The position numbers were made by a program, and so were the translations under genes. The notes beneath the pieces were generated by a model that ran no database searches, was not told where the DNA came from, and saw nothing but the letters and a program-made list of their open reading frames with translations. This document shows, piece by piece, positions 35,411 through 45,050 of a stretch of DNA of 48,541 nt. Numbering within the stretch: the first letter of the stretch is position 1; each line of letters begins with the position of its first letter. Source of the DNA: Stenoxybacter acetivorans DSM 19021 (GTDB lineage: Bacteria > Pseudomonadota > Gammaproteobacteria > Burkholderiales > Neisseriaceae); the NCBI RefSeq assembly GCF_000745895.1, contig NZ_JQKE01000016.1, forward strand, positions 1 through 48,541. The letters are read 5' to 3'.

Positions 35411-36210
35411 GCCCCAATACCCAAATCATGTTGTAAAGTGGTGGGCGCAGGATAACGGAATGCCACAGGTCCGTCTGCTTTGCCTTCCACAAATTGGTTA
35501 ATCCACGGCGAATACAGATTACGCATCTCTTCCGGGCTGCCTGAAAATAAAATTTCGCCGTTTGCCAGAAAAATCACCTGATCCACAATCCGCAGCGATT
35601 GCTGAATATCGTGCGTAACCATCACGCTGGTGGACCGTAAGGCTTGGTTCACCCGTTTCACCAGCGCGGCAATCACGCCCAAAGAAATCGGGTCTAAGCC
35701 CGTAAACGGTTCATCATACAGCATCAGCAATGGGTCTAACGCAATGGTACGCGCCAAAGCCACCCGCCGCGCCATACCGCCCGATAATTCTGAGGGCATC
35801 AGGTTTCCCACGCCGCGCAAACCCACTGCCTGCAATTTCAGCAACACCAAATCGCGTATCATGCTTTCAGGCAAATCCGTGTGCTCCCGCATGGGAAACG
35901 CAATATTGTCAAATACCGACAAATCGGTAAATAACGCGCCGAATTGAAACAGCACCCCCATGTGCCGTCGGTGTTCATACAACGCCTCGGTATCGAATTC
36001 AGCCAAATCGCGCCCGTTAATCAACACCTGCCCTTGCTGCGGCTGGATTTGTCCGGTAATCAAGCGCAAAAGCGTGGTTTTACCGCTGCCCGAACCGCCC
36101 ATAATTGCGGCGAAATGACCCGTTTCAATGGTAAAACTGATGTTGTTCAAGATTGGACGCTCGCCGTAGGCAAACGCCACTTGCTTCATTTCTATATGCG
36201 GTGTAGTCAT
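35407..36210 (-). CDS. mlaF: MlaF ATPase subunit
   Basis: 267 residues, ABC ATPase driving MlaFEDB. Walker A GGSGSGKTTLLRL near residue 38, Q-loop region, signature LSGGMARRVALARTIA near residue 145, Walker B LLMLYDEPFTGLD, switch His in VMVTHDIQ. MGVLFQFGALFTDLSVFDN is a typical MlaF stretch. Starts 10 bases after pdxA; its end overlaps mlaE, indicating one transcript from pdxA onwards. Confidence 0.96.
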   Translation of the reverse strand: MTTPHIEMKQVAFAYGERPILNNISFTIETGHFAAIMGGSGSGKTTLLRLITGQIQPQQGQVLINGRDLAEFDTEALYEHRRHMGVLFQFGALFTDLSVFDNIAFPMREHTDLPESMIRDLVLLKLQAVGLRGVGNLMPSELSGGMARRVALARTIALDPLLMLYDEPFTGLDPISLGVIAALVKRVNQALRSTSVMVTHDIQQSLRIVDQVIFLANGEILFSGSPEEMRNLYSPWINQFVEGKADGPVAFRYPAPTTLQHDLGIGA

Positions 36211-36219
36211 ATGTTCAAT

Positions 36220-37239
36220 TTATGTTTTAGAATCAAGTTCTGCATTTTTTATTTTCAAACCTTGTTCAATCATTTCCCGCGCACAGCGCACCGCTTCTTT
36301 CAGGCTACCTGAATCTGCCCGTCCGCTGCCCGCCAAGTCCAACGCCGTACCGTGATCAACCGAAGTGCGGATAAACGGCAAGCCCAAAGTAATATTGACC
36401 CCGCGCCCGAAACTTGCGTATTTCAATACCGGCAAACCTTGGTCGTGATACATCGCCAGCACCGCATCGGCGTGCTTCAGCATAAACGGCTGAAACAGCG
36501 TGTCTGCGGGAAACGGTCCGCGCACCGCCATACCTTCTTGCTGCATTCGTGCGATGGCAGGTTCAATCACTTCGATTTCTTCGCGCCCCAAATGCCCTTG
36601 CTCGCCCGCATGCGGATTTAAACCCGCCACCAACACACGCGGTTCAGCCAGCCCGAATTTTTGCCGCAAATCTCGGCGCACGATACGCAATACCGACACC
36701 AGCAAATCAGGCGTGATTTTATCCGCCACGTCCCGCAGCGGCAGATGCGTGCTTGCCAATGCCACGCGCAACCCGCCGCCCGACAACATCATCACCACTT
36801 GCGGCGTGCGGCTTTTTGCCGCCAAATATTCAGTGTGCCCCGAAAACGGCACACCGCTGTCATTGATAATGCCTTTGTGTATCGGCGCGGTAACCATTGC
36901 CGCAAATTCACCCGAAACAACGCCTGCGTAAGCACGGTCAAGCAACGCCAGCACATAAGGCGCATTTACCGTATTCAGGCAGCCTGCATGTACCGTTTGC
37001 GCAACGGGTATGTGCAATACAGTCAATACACCGGTTTCTGTTTTTTCAGGCAGCCCATCGTGTTGATAATCACGAAAAACAATGGATTTACCCAATTGGC
37101 GGGCGCGGCTTTGCAGCAAATGCTTGTCTGCCAGCACCACCGTAGGCAAATCGGTTTCATTCGCCAAATCCAAACAAATATCAGGACCAATGCCCGCAGG
37201 CTCACCGGCGGTAACCGCAATACACTGAACAGAAGCCAT
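36220..37239 (-). CDS. pdxA: 4-hydroxythreonine-4-phosphate dehydrogenase
   Basis: Pyridoxal phosphate synthesis (DXP-dependent branch). 339 residues with AVTAGEPAGIGPDICLDLA at the N terminus, TAPIHKGIINDSGVPFSGHTEYLA, AGLNPHAGEQGHLGREE and AMYHDQGLPVLKYASFGRGVN; the His residues in GHTE, NPHAGE and YHDQG are the metal ligands. It is the first gene of the operon with mla. It contains uptake sequences at 36974 and a GGCTACC variant at 36302. The link between PdxA and the mla genes seems only positional. Confidence 0.95.
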   Translation of the reverse strand: MASVQCIAVTAGEPAGIGPDICLDLANETDLPTVVLADKHLLQSRARQLGKSIVFRDYQHDGLPEKTETGVLTVLHIPVAQTVHAGCLNTVNAPYVLALLDRAYAGVVSGEFAAMVTAPIHKGIINDSGVPFSGHTEYLAAKSRTPQVVMMLSGGGLRVALASTHLPLRDVADKITPDLLVSVLRIVRRDLRQKFGLAEPRVLVAGLNPHAGEQGHLGREEIEVIEPAIARMQQEGMAVRGPFPADTLFQPFMLKHADAVLAMYHDQGLPVLKYASFGRGVNITLGLPFIRTSVDHGTALDLAGSGRADSGSLKEAVRCAREMIEQGLKIKNAELDSKT

Positions 37240-37386
37240 AAAAAAATCAATCTTTCACCGAAAGAACGGTTTTGCCGCACACCGAATATTGCCACTTATC
37301 GGTCAAACTGCAAAGTAATCATTGTAATAGCCAAAAATCATGAAACGGGCTACAATTTGTAATATTTTGCTTTAGGTGCAGCCGAT

Positions 37387-37467
37387 ATGCAACACATCAT
37401 TCACCACGCTGTTTCAGGCAGCCTGAACAATGAGTCAAACGACCTATTTCATCAAACCGTTTTTTGA
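37387..37467 (+). CDS. Candidate pyrB leader peptide
   Basis: A 26-codon ORF (ATG 37387) encoding MQHIIHHAVSGSLNNESNDL then FHQTVF, with TAGGTG eight bases before the start. Its stop codon (37465-37467) lies inside the 5' arm of a strong terminator hairpin upstream of pyrB, so a ribosome at the end of the ORF would prevent the hairpin from forming. This is the geometry of pyrBI attenuation in enterobacteria. It includes an uptake sequence (37413-37424). A second, overlapping ORF (37430-37513) runs through the hairpin but lacks a good ribosome-binding site. Confidence 0.45.
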   Translation: MQHIIHHAVSGSLNNESNDLFHQTVF

Positions 37468-37506
37468 ACTTGGGCTTCACGGCAAGGTTCGGAAAACGGT
37501 TTTTTT
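37454..37506 (+). terminator. Terminator hairpin ahead of pyrB (candidate attenuator)
   Basis: AAACCGTTTT (37454-37463) pairs perfectly with AAAACGGTTT (37493-37502), and the stem continues inward with TTGAAC/GTTCGG to about 17 pairs including G-U pairs. Seven T (37500-37506) follow, and pyrB starts 31 bases later. There is no plus-strand gene upstream other than the leader ORF, so this hairpin can only act on pyrB leader transcripts (pdxA is divergent). Confidence 0.75.
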
Positions 37507-37537
37507 ACATTGATTTTTACTCGCGGCGAAACCCATC

Positions 37538-38458
37538 ATGAGCAACACACTGTATCAAAAACACCTGATTTCAATCAATGATTTATCTACCGAAGAATTG
37601 GAATTGCTGTTAAACACCGCGCTGGCATTAAAACACTGCCCGCGCACCGACTTATTAAAAAACCGCCTGATTGCCAGCTGTTTTTTTGAGCCGTCCACAC
37701 GCACCCGCTTATCGTTTGAAACCGCAATTCAACGGCTGGGCGGAAAAGTAATCGGCTTTGCCGACGGCGCGAACACCAGTGCCAAAAAAGGCGAAACATT
37801 GGCAGACACCGCCCGCATCATCGGCGGCTATGCCGACGCAATTGTGGTTCGCCACCCCAAAGACGGCGCGGCACGGGTGTTGAGCGAATTCTCCGCCGTG
37901 CCTGTGGTCAATGCGGGCGACGGTACCAATCAACATCCTTCACAAACACTTTTGGATTTGGTAACCATTTATGAAACCCAAAATCGGCTTGACGGGCTGA
38001 AAATCGCTTTGGCAGGCGATTTAAAATACGGGCGCACCGTGCATTCCTTGGCACAAGCCTTAAGCCGCTGGGGCTGCGAATTTGCGTTTGTGTCGCCGGC
38101 AAGTTTAGCCATGCCCGAATACATTTGCGAAGAGCTTGATGAAAAAGGCATTTCATACCACACATTCGAGACATTGGAAGAAGCGGTGCGCTGGGCAGAT
38201 ATTCTCTACATGACTCGGGTGCAGCGCGAGCGGTTCGACGAGCAGGAATTTGCCAAAATCCAAGGGAAATTCACCCTATACCGTGAAACGCTGGCACACG
38301 CCAAACCCACTTTGCGTGTATTGCACCCTTTGCCGCGCGTTGATGAAATTCACCCCGATGTTGATAACGGTGAGCACGCTTATTATTTTCAGCAAGCCAT
38401 GAACGGTGTTTATGCCCGCCAAGCCTTATTGTCTTTACTGCTGAACGAAACCATTTAA
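37538..38458 (+). CDS. pyrB: Aspartate carbamoyltransferase catalytic chain
   Basis: First committed step of pyrimidine synthesis: carbamoyl phosphate plus aspartate. 306 residues, close to the E. coli catalytic chain. Carbamoyl-phosphate loop [13 protein letters not shown] near residue 50, [44 protein letters not shown] and [10 protein letters not shown] are all intact. E. coli-type PyrB is normally encoded with the regulatory chain pyrI; here nothing of the kind follows (the next 265 bases are non-coding and then clpP is convergent). Upstream lies an attenuator-like leader. Confidence 0.97.
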   Translation: MSNTLYQKHLISINDLSTEELELLLNTALALKHCPRTDLLKNRLIASCFFEPSTRTRLSFETAIQRLGGKVIGFADGANTSAKKGETLADTARIIGGYADAIVVRHPKDGAARVLSEFSAVPVVNAGDGTNQHPSQTLLDLVTIYETQNRLDGLKIALAGDLKYGRTVHSLAQALSRWGCEFAFVSPASLAMPEYICEELDEKGISYHTFETLEEAVRWADILYMTRVQRERFDEQEFAKIQGKFTLYRETLAHAKPTLRVLHPLPRVDEIHPDVDNGEHAYYFQQAMNGVYARQALLSLLLNETI

Positions 38459-38473
38459 ATCAATAACACATAC

Positions 38474-38518
38474 AGGCTGCCTGAAAACAACACATCAAGC
38501 CGTTCAGGCAGCCTTTTC
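38474..38518 (+). terminator. Inverted uptake-sequence pair, pyrB terminator
   Basis: AGGCTGCCTGAA (38474-38485) and its complement TTCAGGCAGCCT (38503-38514) form a 12-bp stem with a 17-base loop, followed by TTTTC. It lies 16 bases after the pyrB stop. A further, unpaired uptake sequence sits at 38625-38636. Confidence 0.8.
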
Positions 38519-38723
38519 AGGAACAAATCCGTTCAGTTGGCTTAAATCCTGCCAATCGAAAGAGTACAAAAAACTGCCCAGCCCGTTTCCTTATCGCAAC
38601 CCAAATTCACGGTGTTTTAATTTTAGGCTGCCTGAAAACCAATGCGCGGCAACCATCCGCACCGCCTACAGTACACCTATTGAAAAATCTCAACTGCGGC
38701 ACACGCTAATCCTCTGCGCTGTA

Positions 38724-39347
38724 TTATTTTTCAGCGGCAACGCGGTGTACCAAAACTTCATCAATTAAACCGTAATCACGGGCTTCGTCTGCCGACATAA
38801 AATTATCGCGGTCAGTGTCTTTTTCCACTTTTGCCAGTTTTTGCCCTGTGTGTTCCGCCAGCAATCTGTTTAGTTTTTGTTTGATTTTTATCAATTCTTT
38901 GGCATGAATTTCAATATCGGAAGCCTGTCCGCCCAAGCCGCCGCTGATTAAGGGCTGATGTATCATCACACGGCTGTTGGGCAATGCAAAGCGTTTGCCT
39001 TTAGTCCCTGCCGACAACAGAAACGCGCCCATGCTGGCTGCCTGACCCAAACACAAAGTAGAAACATCGGGCTTAACGAAGTTCATGGTATCGTAAACCG
39101 ACATGCCCGCCGTAACCGAACCACCGGGCGAATTGATGTAGAAGAAAATATCTTTATCGGGGTTTTCGCTTTCCAAAAACAACATCTGCGCCGCCACCAA
39201 ATTGGCAGAAGCATCGGTTACCGGTCCCACCAAAAACACAATGCGCTCTTTGAGTAAGCGTGAATAAATGTCAAACGCCCGCTCGCCGCGCCCGCTTTGT
39301 TCCACCACCATCGGCACCAAGCCCAAATTATCAATATTCGGCATCAT
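38724..39347 (-). CDS. clpP: ATP-dependent Clp protease proteolytic subunit
   Basis: 207 residues, serine protease forming the 14-mer chamber that works with ClpX or ClpA. Catalytic Ser in [12 protein letters not shown], His in [12 protein letters not shown], Asp in [32 protein letters not shown] is also conserved. It follows tig on the same strand with 89 bases between, the usual tig-clpP order; clpX does not follow inside the window (pyrB is convergent). Confidence 0.97.
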   Translation of the reverse strand: MMPNIDNLGLVPMVVEQSGRGERAFDIYSRLLKERIVFLVGPVTDASANLVAAQMLFLESENPDKDIFFYINSPGGSVTAGMSVYDTMNFVKPDVSTLCLGQAASMGAFLLSAGTKGKRFALPNSRVMIHQPLISGGLGGQASDIEIHAKELIKIKQKLNRLLAEHTGQKLAKVEKDTDRDNFMSADEARDYGLIDEVLVHRVAAEK

Positions 39348-39436
39348 TTTTGTTATTCCTTATTGTGAAAAAAGCACCTGCACGGCTCAACCGCTTTGGG
39401 TGCTTTGGTGTTATCACTGATTTCAGGCAGCCGATT

Positions 39437-40744
39437 TTACGCTTGCTGACCCATGATTTCATCAAAAGTAACGATTTTTTCAGTTACTTTGGCTTTGCCC
39501 AGAATATAATCCACCACATTGGCTTCTATCGCCAAAGAAGTCGGTCCTTCCAAATTTTTCTTGTCGCTGTAATACCAATCAATGACTTCTTGCGGGTCTT
39601 CATAGCTTTCAGAAAAATCAGCAACCACTTGCTTCACTTGCTCTTCAGTCGGCTCTAATTTTTCTTCGCCCACCAATTTAGACACAATCAAACCCAATGC
39701 CACGCGGCGTTGTGCTTGTTCGGTAAACATTCCAGCAGGCAAATCCAAGTTTTTTGCGTCCATACCTTGCGCCGTGAAATTTTGTTTCATTTCGGCTGCC
39801 ATGCGTTCCGCTTCTTGAGCCGTTAATGACTTGGGCACATCAATCGGCGTTGCCGCCAGCAAAGCATTTAACGCGCTTTCTTTGGTTTGTGCATCGGCGC
39901 GGCGTTTGATTTCTCGGTTTAAATTTTTGCGGATTTCTTCGCGCATTTTAACAACATCGCCGTCTGCCACGCCCAAGGCTTTGGCAAATTCAGCATCAAC
40001 TTCCGGCAAAATGGCTTCGGCAACATTGTTTAATGTAATGGTGAACACCGCTGTTTTGCCTGCCACGTCTTTACCGTGGTAGTCGTCAGGGAAATTCACA
40101 CTGACTTCTTTCACGTCGCCTTCTTTCATGCCGGCAATACCCGCTTCAAATTCAGGCAGCATCTGACCTTTGCCCAAAACAAACGGATAATTGGCAGAAG
40201 AACCGCCGGCAAAGGCTTCGCCGTCGATTTTACCCGCAAAATCAATAATCACACGGTCGCCGTTTTTGGCTTCACGCGTTACGCGGTTAAACCGGGTACG
40301 CTGCTGGCGAAGCACTTCAATGGTTTTGTCGATTTCGGCTTCACCCGCTTCCACTGTGGTTTTACTGACTTCCTGCGCGCCCAAATCACCAATTTGAATT
40401 TCAGGATAAACTTCAAAGCGAGCGGCTACCTGAAAAACTTTTTCGTCGCTCTGTTCTTCAATGGCATCAAAGCCCAGCAAAGCCGCCACATCAATTTTTT
40501 CAGCCAGCACGGTTTCGGCAAACGTTTGCTGCACGCTGTCATTCAGCACTTCATCACGCACACTGCTGCCGTATATGGCGTCAACCATTTTTAACGGTGC
40601 TTTACCGGGGCGGAAGCCATCAACTTTTGCCCGTTTTTGCGTATTTTTTAAACGTTCTGCCACTTTGGCATTAATGCTGTCCCACGGCAAAGACAACACA
40701 ATTCTGCGTTCCAAGTTTTCCAGTTTTTCCACCGCTGCGCTCAT
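39437..40744 (-). CDS. tig: Trigger factor
   Basis: Ribosome-associated chaperone and peptidyl-prolyl isomerase, 435 residues. N-terminal ribosome-binding domain with the signature VDGFRPGKAPLKMVDAIYG near residue 41, FKBP domain from about 160 to 245 (NGDRVIIDFAGKIDGEAFAG, ANYPFVLGKGQMLPEFEAGI), then the helical C-terminal chaperone domain. The start is ATG 40744. Its downstream partner is clpP. Confidence 0.97.
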   Translation of the reverse strand: MSAAVEKLENLERRIVLSLPWDSINAKVAERLKNTQKRAKVDGFRPGKAPLKMVDAIYGSSVRDEVLNDSVQQTFAETVLAEKIDVAALLGFDAIEEQSDEKVFQVAARFEVYPEIQIGDLGAQEVSKTTVEAGEAEIDKTIEVLRQQRTRFNRVTREAKNGDRVIIDFAGKIDGEAFAGGSSANYPFVLGKGQMLPEFEAGIAGMKEGDVKEVSVNFPDDYHGKDVAGKTAVFTITLNNVAEAILPEVDAEFAKALGVADGDVVKMREEIRKNLNREIKRRADAQTKESALNALLAATPIDVPKSLTAQEAERMAAEMKQNFTAQGMDAKNLDLPAGMFTEQAQRRVALGLIVSKLVGEEKLEPTEEQVKQVVADFSESYEDPQEVIDWYYSDKKNLEGPTSLAIEANVVDYILGKAKVTEKIVTFDEIMGQQA

Positions 40745-40987
40745 GGACTATTCCTTAAATTTTCAAAATGAACCGATTAGCGAAGATAATGTTCACTAAT
40801 ACAATAAAATTAACTGCTTAGTTTAACACAGCTTCGCTGCCGAAAACAAACCGCCCGAAAAGCCGCACCGCCAAACGCCGCAACAACAATATTTGGCTAT
40901 TGTGTATTTTTTCAAATTTAATGAAAATAATACCATTTAACTATCTATTGTCATTTATATTGACATTTACTCAATGAAAGCCGTGCC

Positions 40988-41554
40988 ATGAGCATTAAAT
41001 CAGACAACTGGATTCGCCGCATGAGCGAGAAGCACGGCATGATTGAGCCGTTTGAGCCCAATCAAGTCAAAGAAATCAACGGGCAAAGAATCATTTCTTT
41101 CGGCACGTCCAGCTATGGCTACGACATTCGCTGCGCGGGCGAATTCAAGATTTTCACCAACATCAACAGCACCATTGTCGATCCTAAAAATTTCGATACC
41201 CGAAATTTTGTTACCGTAGAAGACGATTACTGCATTATTCCGCCCAATTCATTTGCCTTAGCGCGCACGGTAGAATATTTTCGGATACCGCGCAATATTT
41301 TAACGGTGTGTCTGGGTAAATCCACTTACGCCCGTTGCGGCATTATCGTGAACGTAACCCCGTTTGAACCCGAATGGGAAGGTTTTGTTACCTTAGAGTT
41401 TTCCAACACCACACCGCTGCCCGCTAAAATTTATGCCAACGAAGGGGTGGCGCAAGTGTTGTTTTTTGAAAGCGATGAAGTGTGTGAAACTTCATATAAA
41501 GACCGCGAAGGCAAATACATGGGGCAAACCGGTGTTACCTTGCCCAAAGCCTAG
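40988..41554 (+). CDS. dcd: dCTP deaminase
   Basis: 188 residues. Deaminates dCTP to dUTP for dTTP supply. [38 protein letters not shown] with the Ser-Thr-Arg nucleotide loop, [17 protein letters not shown] with the catalytic Glu, and [14 protein letters not shown] at the C terminus fit the Dcd family over its full length. Start ATG 40988 gives [19 protein letters not shown], the expected opening. The upstream AT-rich 240 bases hold a small inverted repeat TGTCA/TGACA near 40949-40965. Confidence 0.97.
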   Translation: MSIKSDNWIRRMSEKHGMIEPFEPNQVKEINGQRIISFGTSSYGYDIRCAGEFKIFTNINSTIVDPKNFDTRNFVTVEDDYCIIPPNSFALARTVEYFRIPRNILTVCLGKSTYARCGIIVNVTPFEPEWEGFVTLEFSNTTPLPAKIYANEGVAQVLFFESDEVCETSYKDREGKYMGQTGVTLPKA

Positions 41555-41617
41555 CCTGATAAAATAAAAATAAAATCAATATATTATTTTTAATCTTTAA
41601 TACCGAAAGCCCTTTGT

Positions 41618-42316
41618 ATGAGCTATTCTTGGCACACGGAAAAACACTTCAGCGCACGCAATAACTGGCTTCGTGCCGCCGTTTTGGGCGCAAATGACGG
41701 CTTAATTTCCACCGCCAGTCTATTAATGGGCGTATCAGCCGCTCAAGTCGGCACACCAACACTGCTGCTGACCGGTGCGGCGGCATTGGTGAGCGGTGCG
41801 CTGTCAATGGCGGCAGGGGAATATGTGTCCGTATCCAGTCAAGCCGATACTGAAAAAGCAGATTTGGCAAAAGAAGCCCACGAACTGGCACGCAATCCCA
41901 CATTGGAATTGGCAGAATTAACAAAGATTTATGAGTTGCGCGGTTTAAACCACGAATTAGCGGCGCAAGTTGCCGCTGTTTTAACCCAACACAATGCGCT
42001 GGAAGCCCATGCTCGAGATGAAATCGGCATCACCGACACCACCGCAGCCAAACCATTTCAGGCAGCCTGTGCCAGTGCCGTATCGTTTTGCAGCGGCGCG
42101 TTTTTACCGGTATTGGTGGCGGTATTCAGCACCGCTTCTGTGTTGATGCCGCTATTGGCAATTTCCACTTTGCTGGGCTTGAGCGGCTTGGGCTATGTGT
42201 CTGCCAAACTCGGCGGCGCACCCGTTGTCCCTGCGATGATGCGCGTGGTGTTGTGGGGCGCGGCGGCATTGTTTATCAGCGCATTGATTGGCCGCGCATT
42301 GGGTGTGCCGATTTGA
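41618..42316 (+). CDS. VIT family transporter (CCC1-like)
   Basis: 232 residues, similar to the VIT1/CCC1 iron and manganese transporters. NWLRAAVLGANDGLISTASLLMGV at the N terminus begins the first helix; GALSMAAGEYVSVSSQADTEKADL has the conserved acidic and Ser residues; a cytosolic helical segment (residues about 75-140) separates helices 1-2 from the last three. It probably moves Fe2+ or Mn2+ out of the cytosol. The gene contains an uptake sequence at 42057. It follows dcd by 63 bases. Confidence 0.9.
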   Translation: MSYSWHTEKHFSARNNWLRAAVLGANDGLISTASLLMGVSAAQVGTPTLLLTGAAALVSGALSMAAGEYVSVSSQADTEKADLAKEAHELARNPTLELAELTKIYELRGLNHELAAQVAAVLTQHNALEAHARDEIGITDTTAAKPFQAACASAVSFCSGAFLPVLVAVFSTASVLMPLLAISTLLGLSGLGYVSAKLGGAPVVPAMMRVVLWGAAALFISALIGRALGVPI

Positions 42317-42379
42317 AGTTGCTTACGGTCATGGCAAACAAACACGGCAACTACCCGCATTTTTAACGGTACGGTTAAT

Positions 42380-42853
42380 TTACAAAGAAAGCCGCCGCGC
42401 CAGCAATGCCAAAGCAAAGCACACCGCTTGTGCACGGATTTCATCGCGGCTGCCGATAAAGTGTTGCTGTTCCGCCCAAACACCCTCGGCACTGCTCAAA
42501 CCAAACCAAACCGTGCCAACGGGTTTTTCTGTTGTACCGCCTGTCGGTCCTGCAATACCAGAAACCGACAAAGCATAATCGGCACGGGCAGCGAGTAATG
42601 CGCCCTGTGCCATTTCACGCACACATGCCGCACTCACCGCGCCATGCTGCCGCAAAGTTGCTTCACGCACATTCAATAAAGTTTGTTTGGCTTCATTGCT
42701 GTAGGTAACAAAACCCATGTCAAACCAAGCTGAACTGCCGGGCAAACACGTCAGTTCCGCCGCCAATAAACCGCCGGTACAGGATTCGGCGCAGGTAACA
42801 GTGCATTGATGCGCTTGAAGCCAAGCGGTTACGGCATTAAGTGTTTCGTTCAC
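42380..42853 (-). CDS. pncC: Nicotinamide-nucleotide amidase (CinA C-terminal family)
   Basis: 157 residues from the GTG at 42853. Single CinA C-terminal domain: TCAESCTGGLLAAELTCLPG, FVTYSNEAKQTLL, VSAACVREMAQGAL, SVSGIAGPTGGTTEKPVGTVWF, the full set of signatures. It deamidates NMN for NAD recycling. GTG 42853 has GGGAG seven bases before it and gives the normal N terminus; the frame is open to 42877 but that extension lacks such a site. The start lies inside the end of pgi (17-base overlap). Confidence 0.9.
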   Translation of the reverse strand: MNETLNAVTAWLQAHQCTVTCAESCTGGLLAAELTCLPGSSAWFDMGFVTYSNEAKQTLLNVREATLRQHGAVSAACVREMAQGALLAARADYALSVSGIAGPTGGTTEKPVGTVWFGLSSAEGVWAEQQHFIGSRDEIRAQAVCFALALLARRLSL

Positions 42854-44498
42854 GTTGATGCTCCCTGAAATACGCAATTAAGCCATTGGTGGACGAATCA
42901 TGCGCCAATGCCGCCGTGTCAGACAGCTGCGGCTCAATGCGCTTGGCAAGTACTTTGCCGTATTCCACGCCCCACTGGTCAAATGAATTAATTCCCCAAA
43001 TCACGCCCTGTACAAACACTTTGTGTTCATACATTGCCAGCAGTATGCCCAAATGAAACGGTGTTACTTTATCCAATAACAAAGTGTTGGACGGTTGATT
43101 GCCGGGAAACACTTTTTGTGGCGCGAGCAAATCACGTCGGCGCGGATTCATGTCTGCCAATTCGGCATAGGCTTCCGCCAAAGTTTTACCGCGCATCAAT
43201 GCTTCGGTTTGTGCAAGCGCGTTGGCCGCCAACACGCGGTGCTGTTCACCGACATCATAATGGCTATTTATCGGCACAATAAAATCACACGGAATCAAGC
43301 GTGAACCTTGGTGCAGCAACTGAAAGAAAGCATGTTGGCTGTTCACGCCTTCTTCTCCCCAAATCACCGCACCGGTATCAAAATCCAAACGATTGCCGTA
43401 TCGGTCAGTTTGTTTGCCGTTGCTCTCCATATCCAATTGCTGCAAATGCGCGGGCAGGCGGCGCAATCCATGATCATACGGAATCACCGCATGGCTTGCC
43501 GATGCGTAAAATGTGTTGTACCACAAACCGATTAAGCCCAGCAGCACCGGTATATTGCGCCGAAACGGCGTATTGAAAAAATGCTCATCAATGGCGTGTC
43601 CGCCCGCCAAAAAATCACGGAAATTTGCCGCACCAATGGCACACATCACCGCCAAACCAATGCTTGACCACACCGAATAACGCCCGCCCACCCAATCAAA
43701 CAGCGCAAAAACATTATCGGGTGCGATACCAAAATCAGCCGCCTTATCCACAGCCGAAGACACCGCAACAAAATGCCGCGCAATATCGGCTGCCTGAAAA
43801 CCTTGCTGCAAAAACCACGCGCGCGCTGTTTTGGCATTCAGCAAAGTTTCCGGCGTGGTGAATGATTTGCTGGCAACAATAAACACCGTGCTTTCGGCAA
43901 ACACTTTCTCCAGCACTTGAGCCAAATTCGCACCGTCAATATTCGCAACAAAATGCACATTCACTTTTTGCTGATACGGCTTTAACGCAAGCGTTACCAT
44001 TTGCGGACCCAAATCTGAGCCGCCGATACCAATATTGACCACATCACGAATGCAATCACCGCGTGCGCCCAAGTGCTTGCCTTCATTTAAACTTTGGGCA
44101 AACGCCAGCGCACGGTTTAATTCGCGGTGAATCTCCGGCACAACATTGCGTCCGTCCACATACACTTTGGCTGCCGTGTTTTCAGGCAGCCTGAGTGCAG
44201 TATGCAGCACAGCACGGTTTTCACTGATGTTGATTTTTTCGCCCGAGCGCATTTTGTGCATCCAACCCGACAAATCCGCCGAACACGCCAATTCAATCAG
44301 CAAACGCAGCGTGTCTTCGGTGATTCGGTTTTTGCTGTAGTCCAACAGCAATCCGTTGAATGAAATACTCATTTTTTCAAACCGCTGTGGGTCTTGCGCA
44401 AATAAATCACGCATGTGCAAAAAGCGGGTGCTGCGCTGGTGTTGATGCAATTGCGCCCAAACAGCGGTGTGATTAATGGCGTAGTCAGCAGTATTCAT
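42837..44498 (-). CDS. pgi: Glucose-6-phosphate isomerase
   Basis: 553 residues, full length. Interconverts glucose 6-phosphate and fructose 6-phosphate. NIGIGGSDLGPQMV, VASKSFTTPETLLNA, VFALFDWVGGRYSVWSSIG (PGI signature), ESNGKQTD and NSFDQWGVEYGK with the C-terminal Lys are in place. An uptake sequence occurs at 44181. It precedes pncC on the same transcript with overlapping ends. Confidence 0.97.
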   Translation of the reverse strand: MNTADYAINHTAVWAQLHQHQRSTRFLHMRDLFAQDPQRFEKMSISFNGLLLDYSKNRITEDTLRLLIELACSADLSGWMHKMRSGEKINISENRAVLHTALRLPENTAAKVYVDGRNVVPEIHRELNRALAFAQSLNEGKHLGARGDCIRDVVNIGIGGSDLGPQMVTLALKPYQQKVNVHFVANIDGANLAQVLEKVFAESTVFIVASKSFTTPETLLNAKTARAWFLQQGFQAADIARHFVAVSSAVDKAADFGIAPDNVFALFDWVGGRYSVWSSIGLAVMCAIGAANFRDFLAGGHAIDEHFFNTPFRRNIPVLLGLIGLWYNTFYASASHAVIPYDHGLRRLPAHLQQLDMESNGKQTDRYGNRLDFDTGAVIWGEEGVNSQHAFFQLLHQGSRLIPCDFIVPINSHYDVGEQHRVLAANALAQTEALMRGKTLAEAYAELADMNPRRRDLLAPQKVFPGNQPSNTLLLDKVTPFHLGILLAMYEHKVFVQGVIWGINSFDQWGVEYGKVLAKRIEPQLSDTAALAHDSSTNGLIAYFREHQRERNT

Positions 44499-44858
44499 GG
44501 TATCGGCTTAACAAATACAAATAAGAAACTTTGTAACACAAAGCCCGAAAATCGCAAAGGGCTGCCGTGCAGGAATGTGCAACCAATATGCGATTACCCA
44601 AACCGCGAGCCAACACAGCAACACACGCATGCACAACATGTCAAACTTTAAAGAGCGAATTGCTTTGTCCTTCTTCGCGGCATCTGTTTTGATTTTCAGG
44701 CTGCCTGAAAAGGTACGGGGCAGCTTGATTACAGCGGCTTATTTTAAAGCATTGCCGTCATTTACAGGGTCATTACTTATTTTTCTCTTGAAATGCTGAA
44801 TAAAAACCATTATTATTTACAAAAAATCAGCGCCCATTATTGATAAGGAGATAGTGCC
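44499..44858. other. Intergenic region, pgi to bfd
   Basis: 360 bases. An uptake sequence in its extended form lies at 44698. Short ORFs across it have no ribosome-binding sites and cross the uptake sequence. The AT-rich last 60 bases likely hold the bfd promoter. Confidence 0.5.
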
Positions 44859-45050
44859 ATGTATGTTTGCCTGTGTAATGCCGTTACCGACCGTCAAATT
44901 CAAGAAACCGTTGCCGCCGGCGCGATGAATCTGGCTGATTTGCAAGCGCAGCTGGGCGTTGCTACTTGCTGCGGCTGCTGCACCGACTTAGCCAGCTCTT
45001 ACCTCACTGCCAACAGCGAACAGCAAATTCAAGGTCAGCCCACGCTCTGA
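44859..45050 (+). CDS. bfd: Bacterioferritin-associated ferredoxin
   Basis: 63 residues with the Bfd-type [2Fe-2S] Cys pattern: Cys4 and Cys6 in MYVCLCNAVTDRQI, and a second pair in the run CCGCC at 37-41. Bfd reduces and releases iron from bacterioferritin in E. coli and Pseudomonas. The ribosome-binding site AAGGAGA is strong. The bacterioferritin gene is not adjacent. Its position before ahpC/ahpF makes a short iron and oxidative stress group. Confidence 0.92.
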   Translation: MYVCLCNAVTDRQIQETVAAGAMNLADLQAQLGVATCCGCCTDLASSYLTANSEQQIQGQPTL

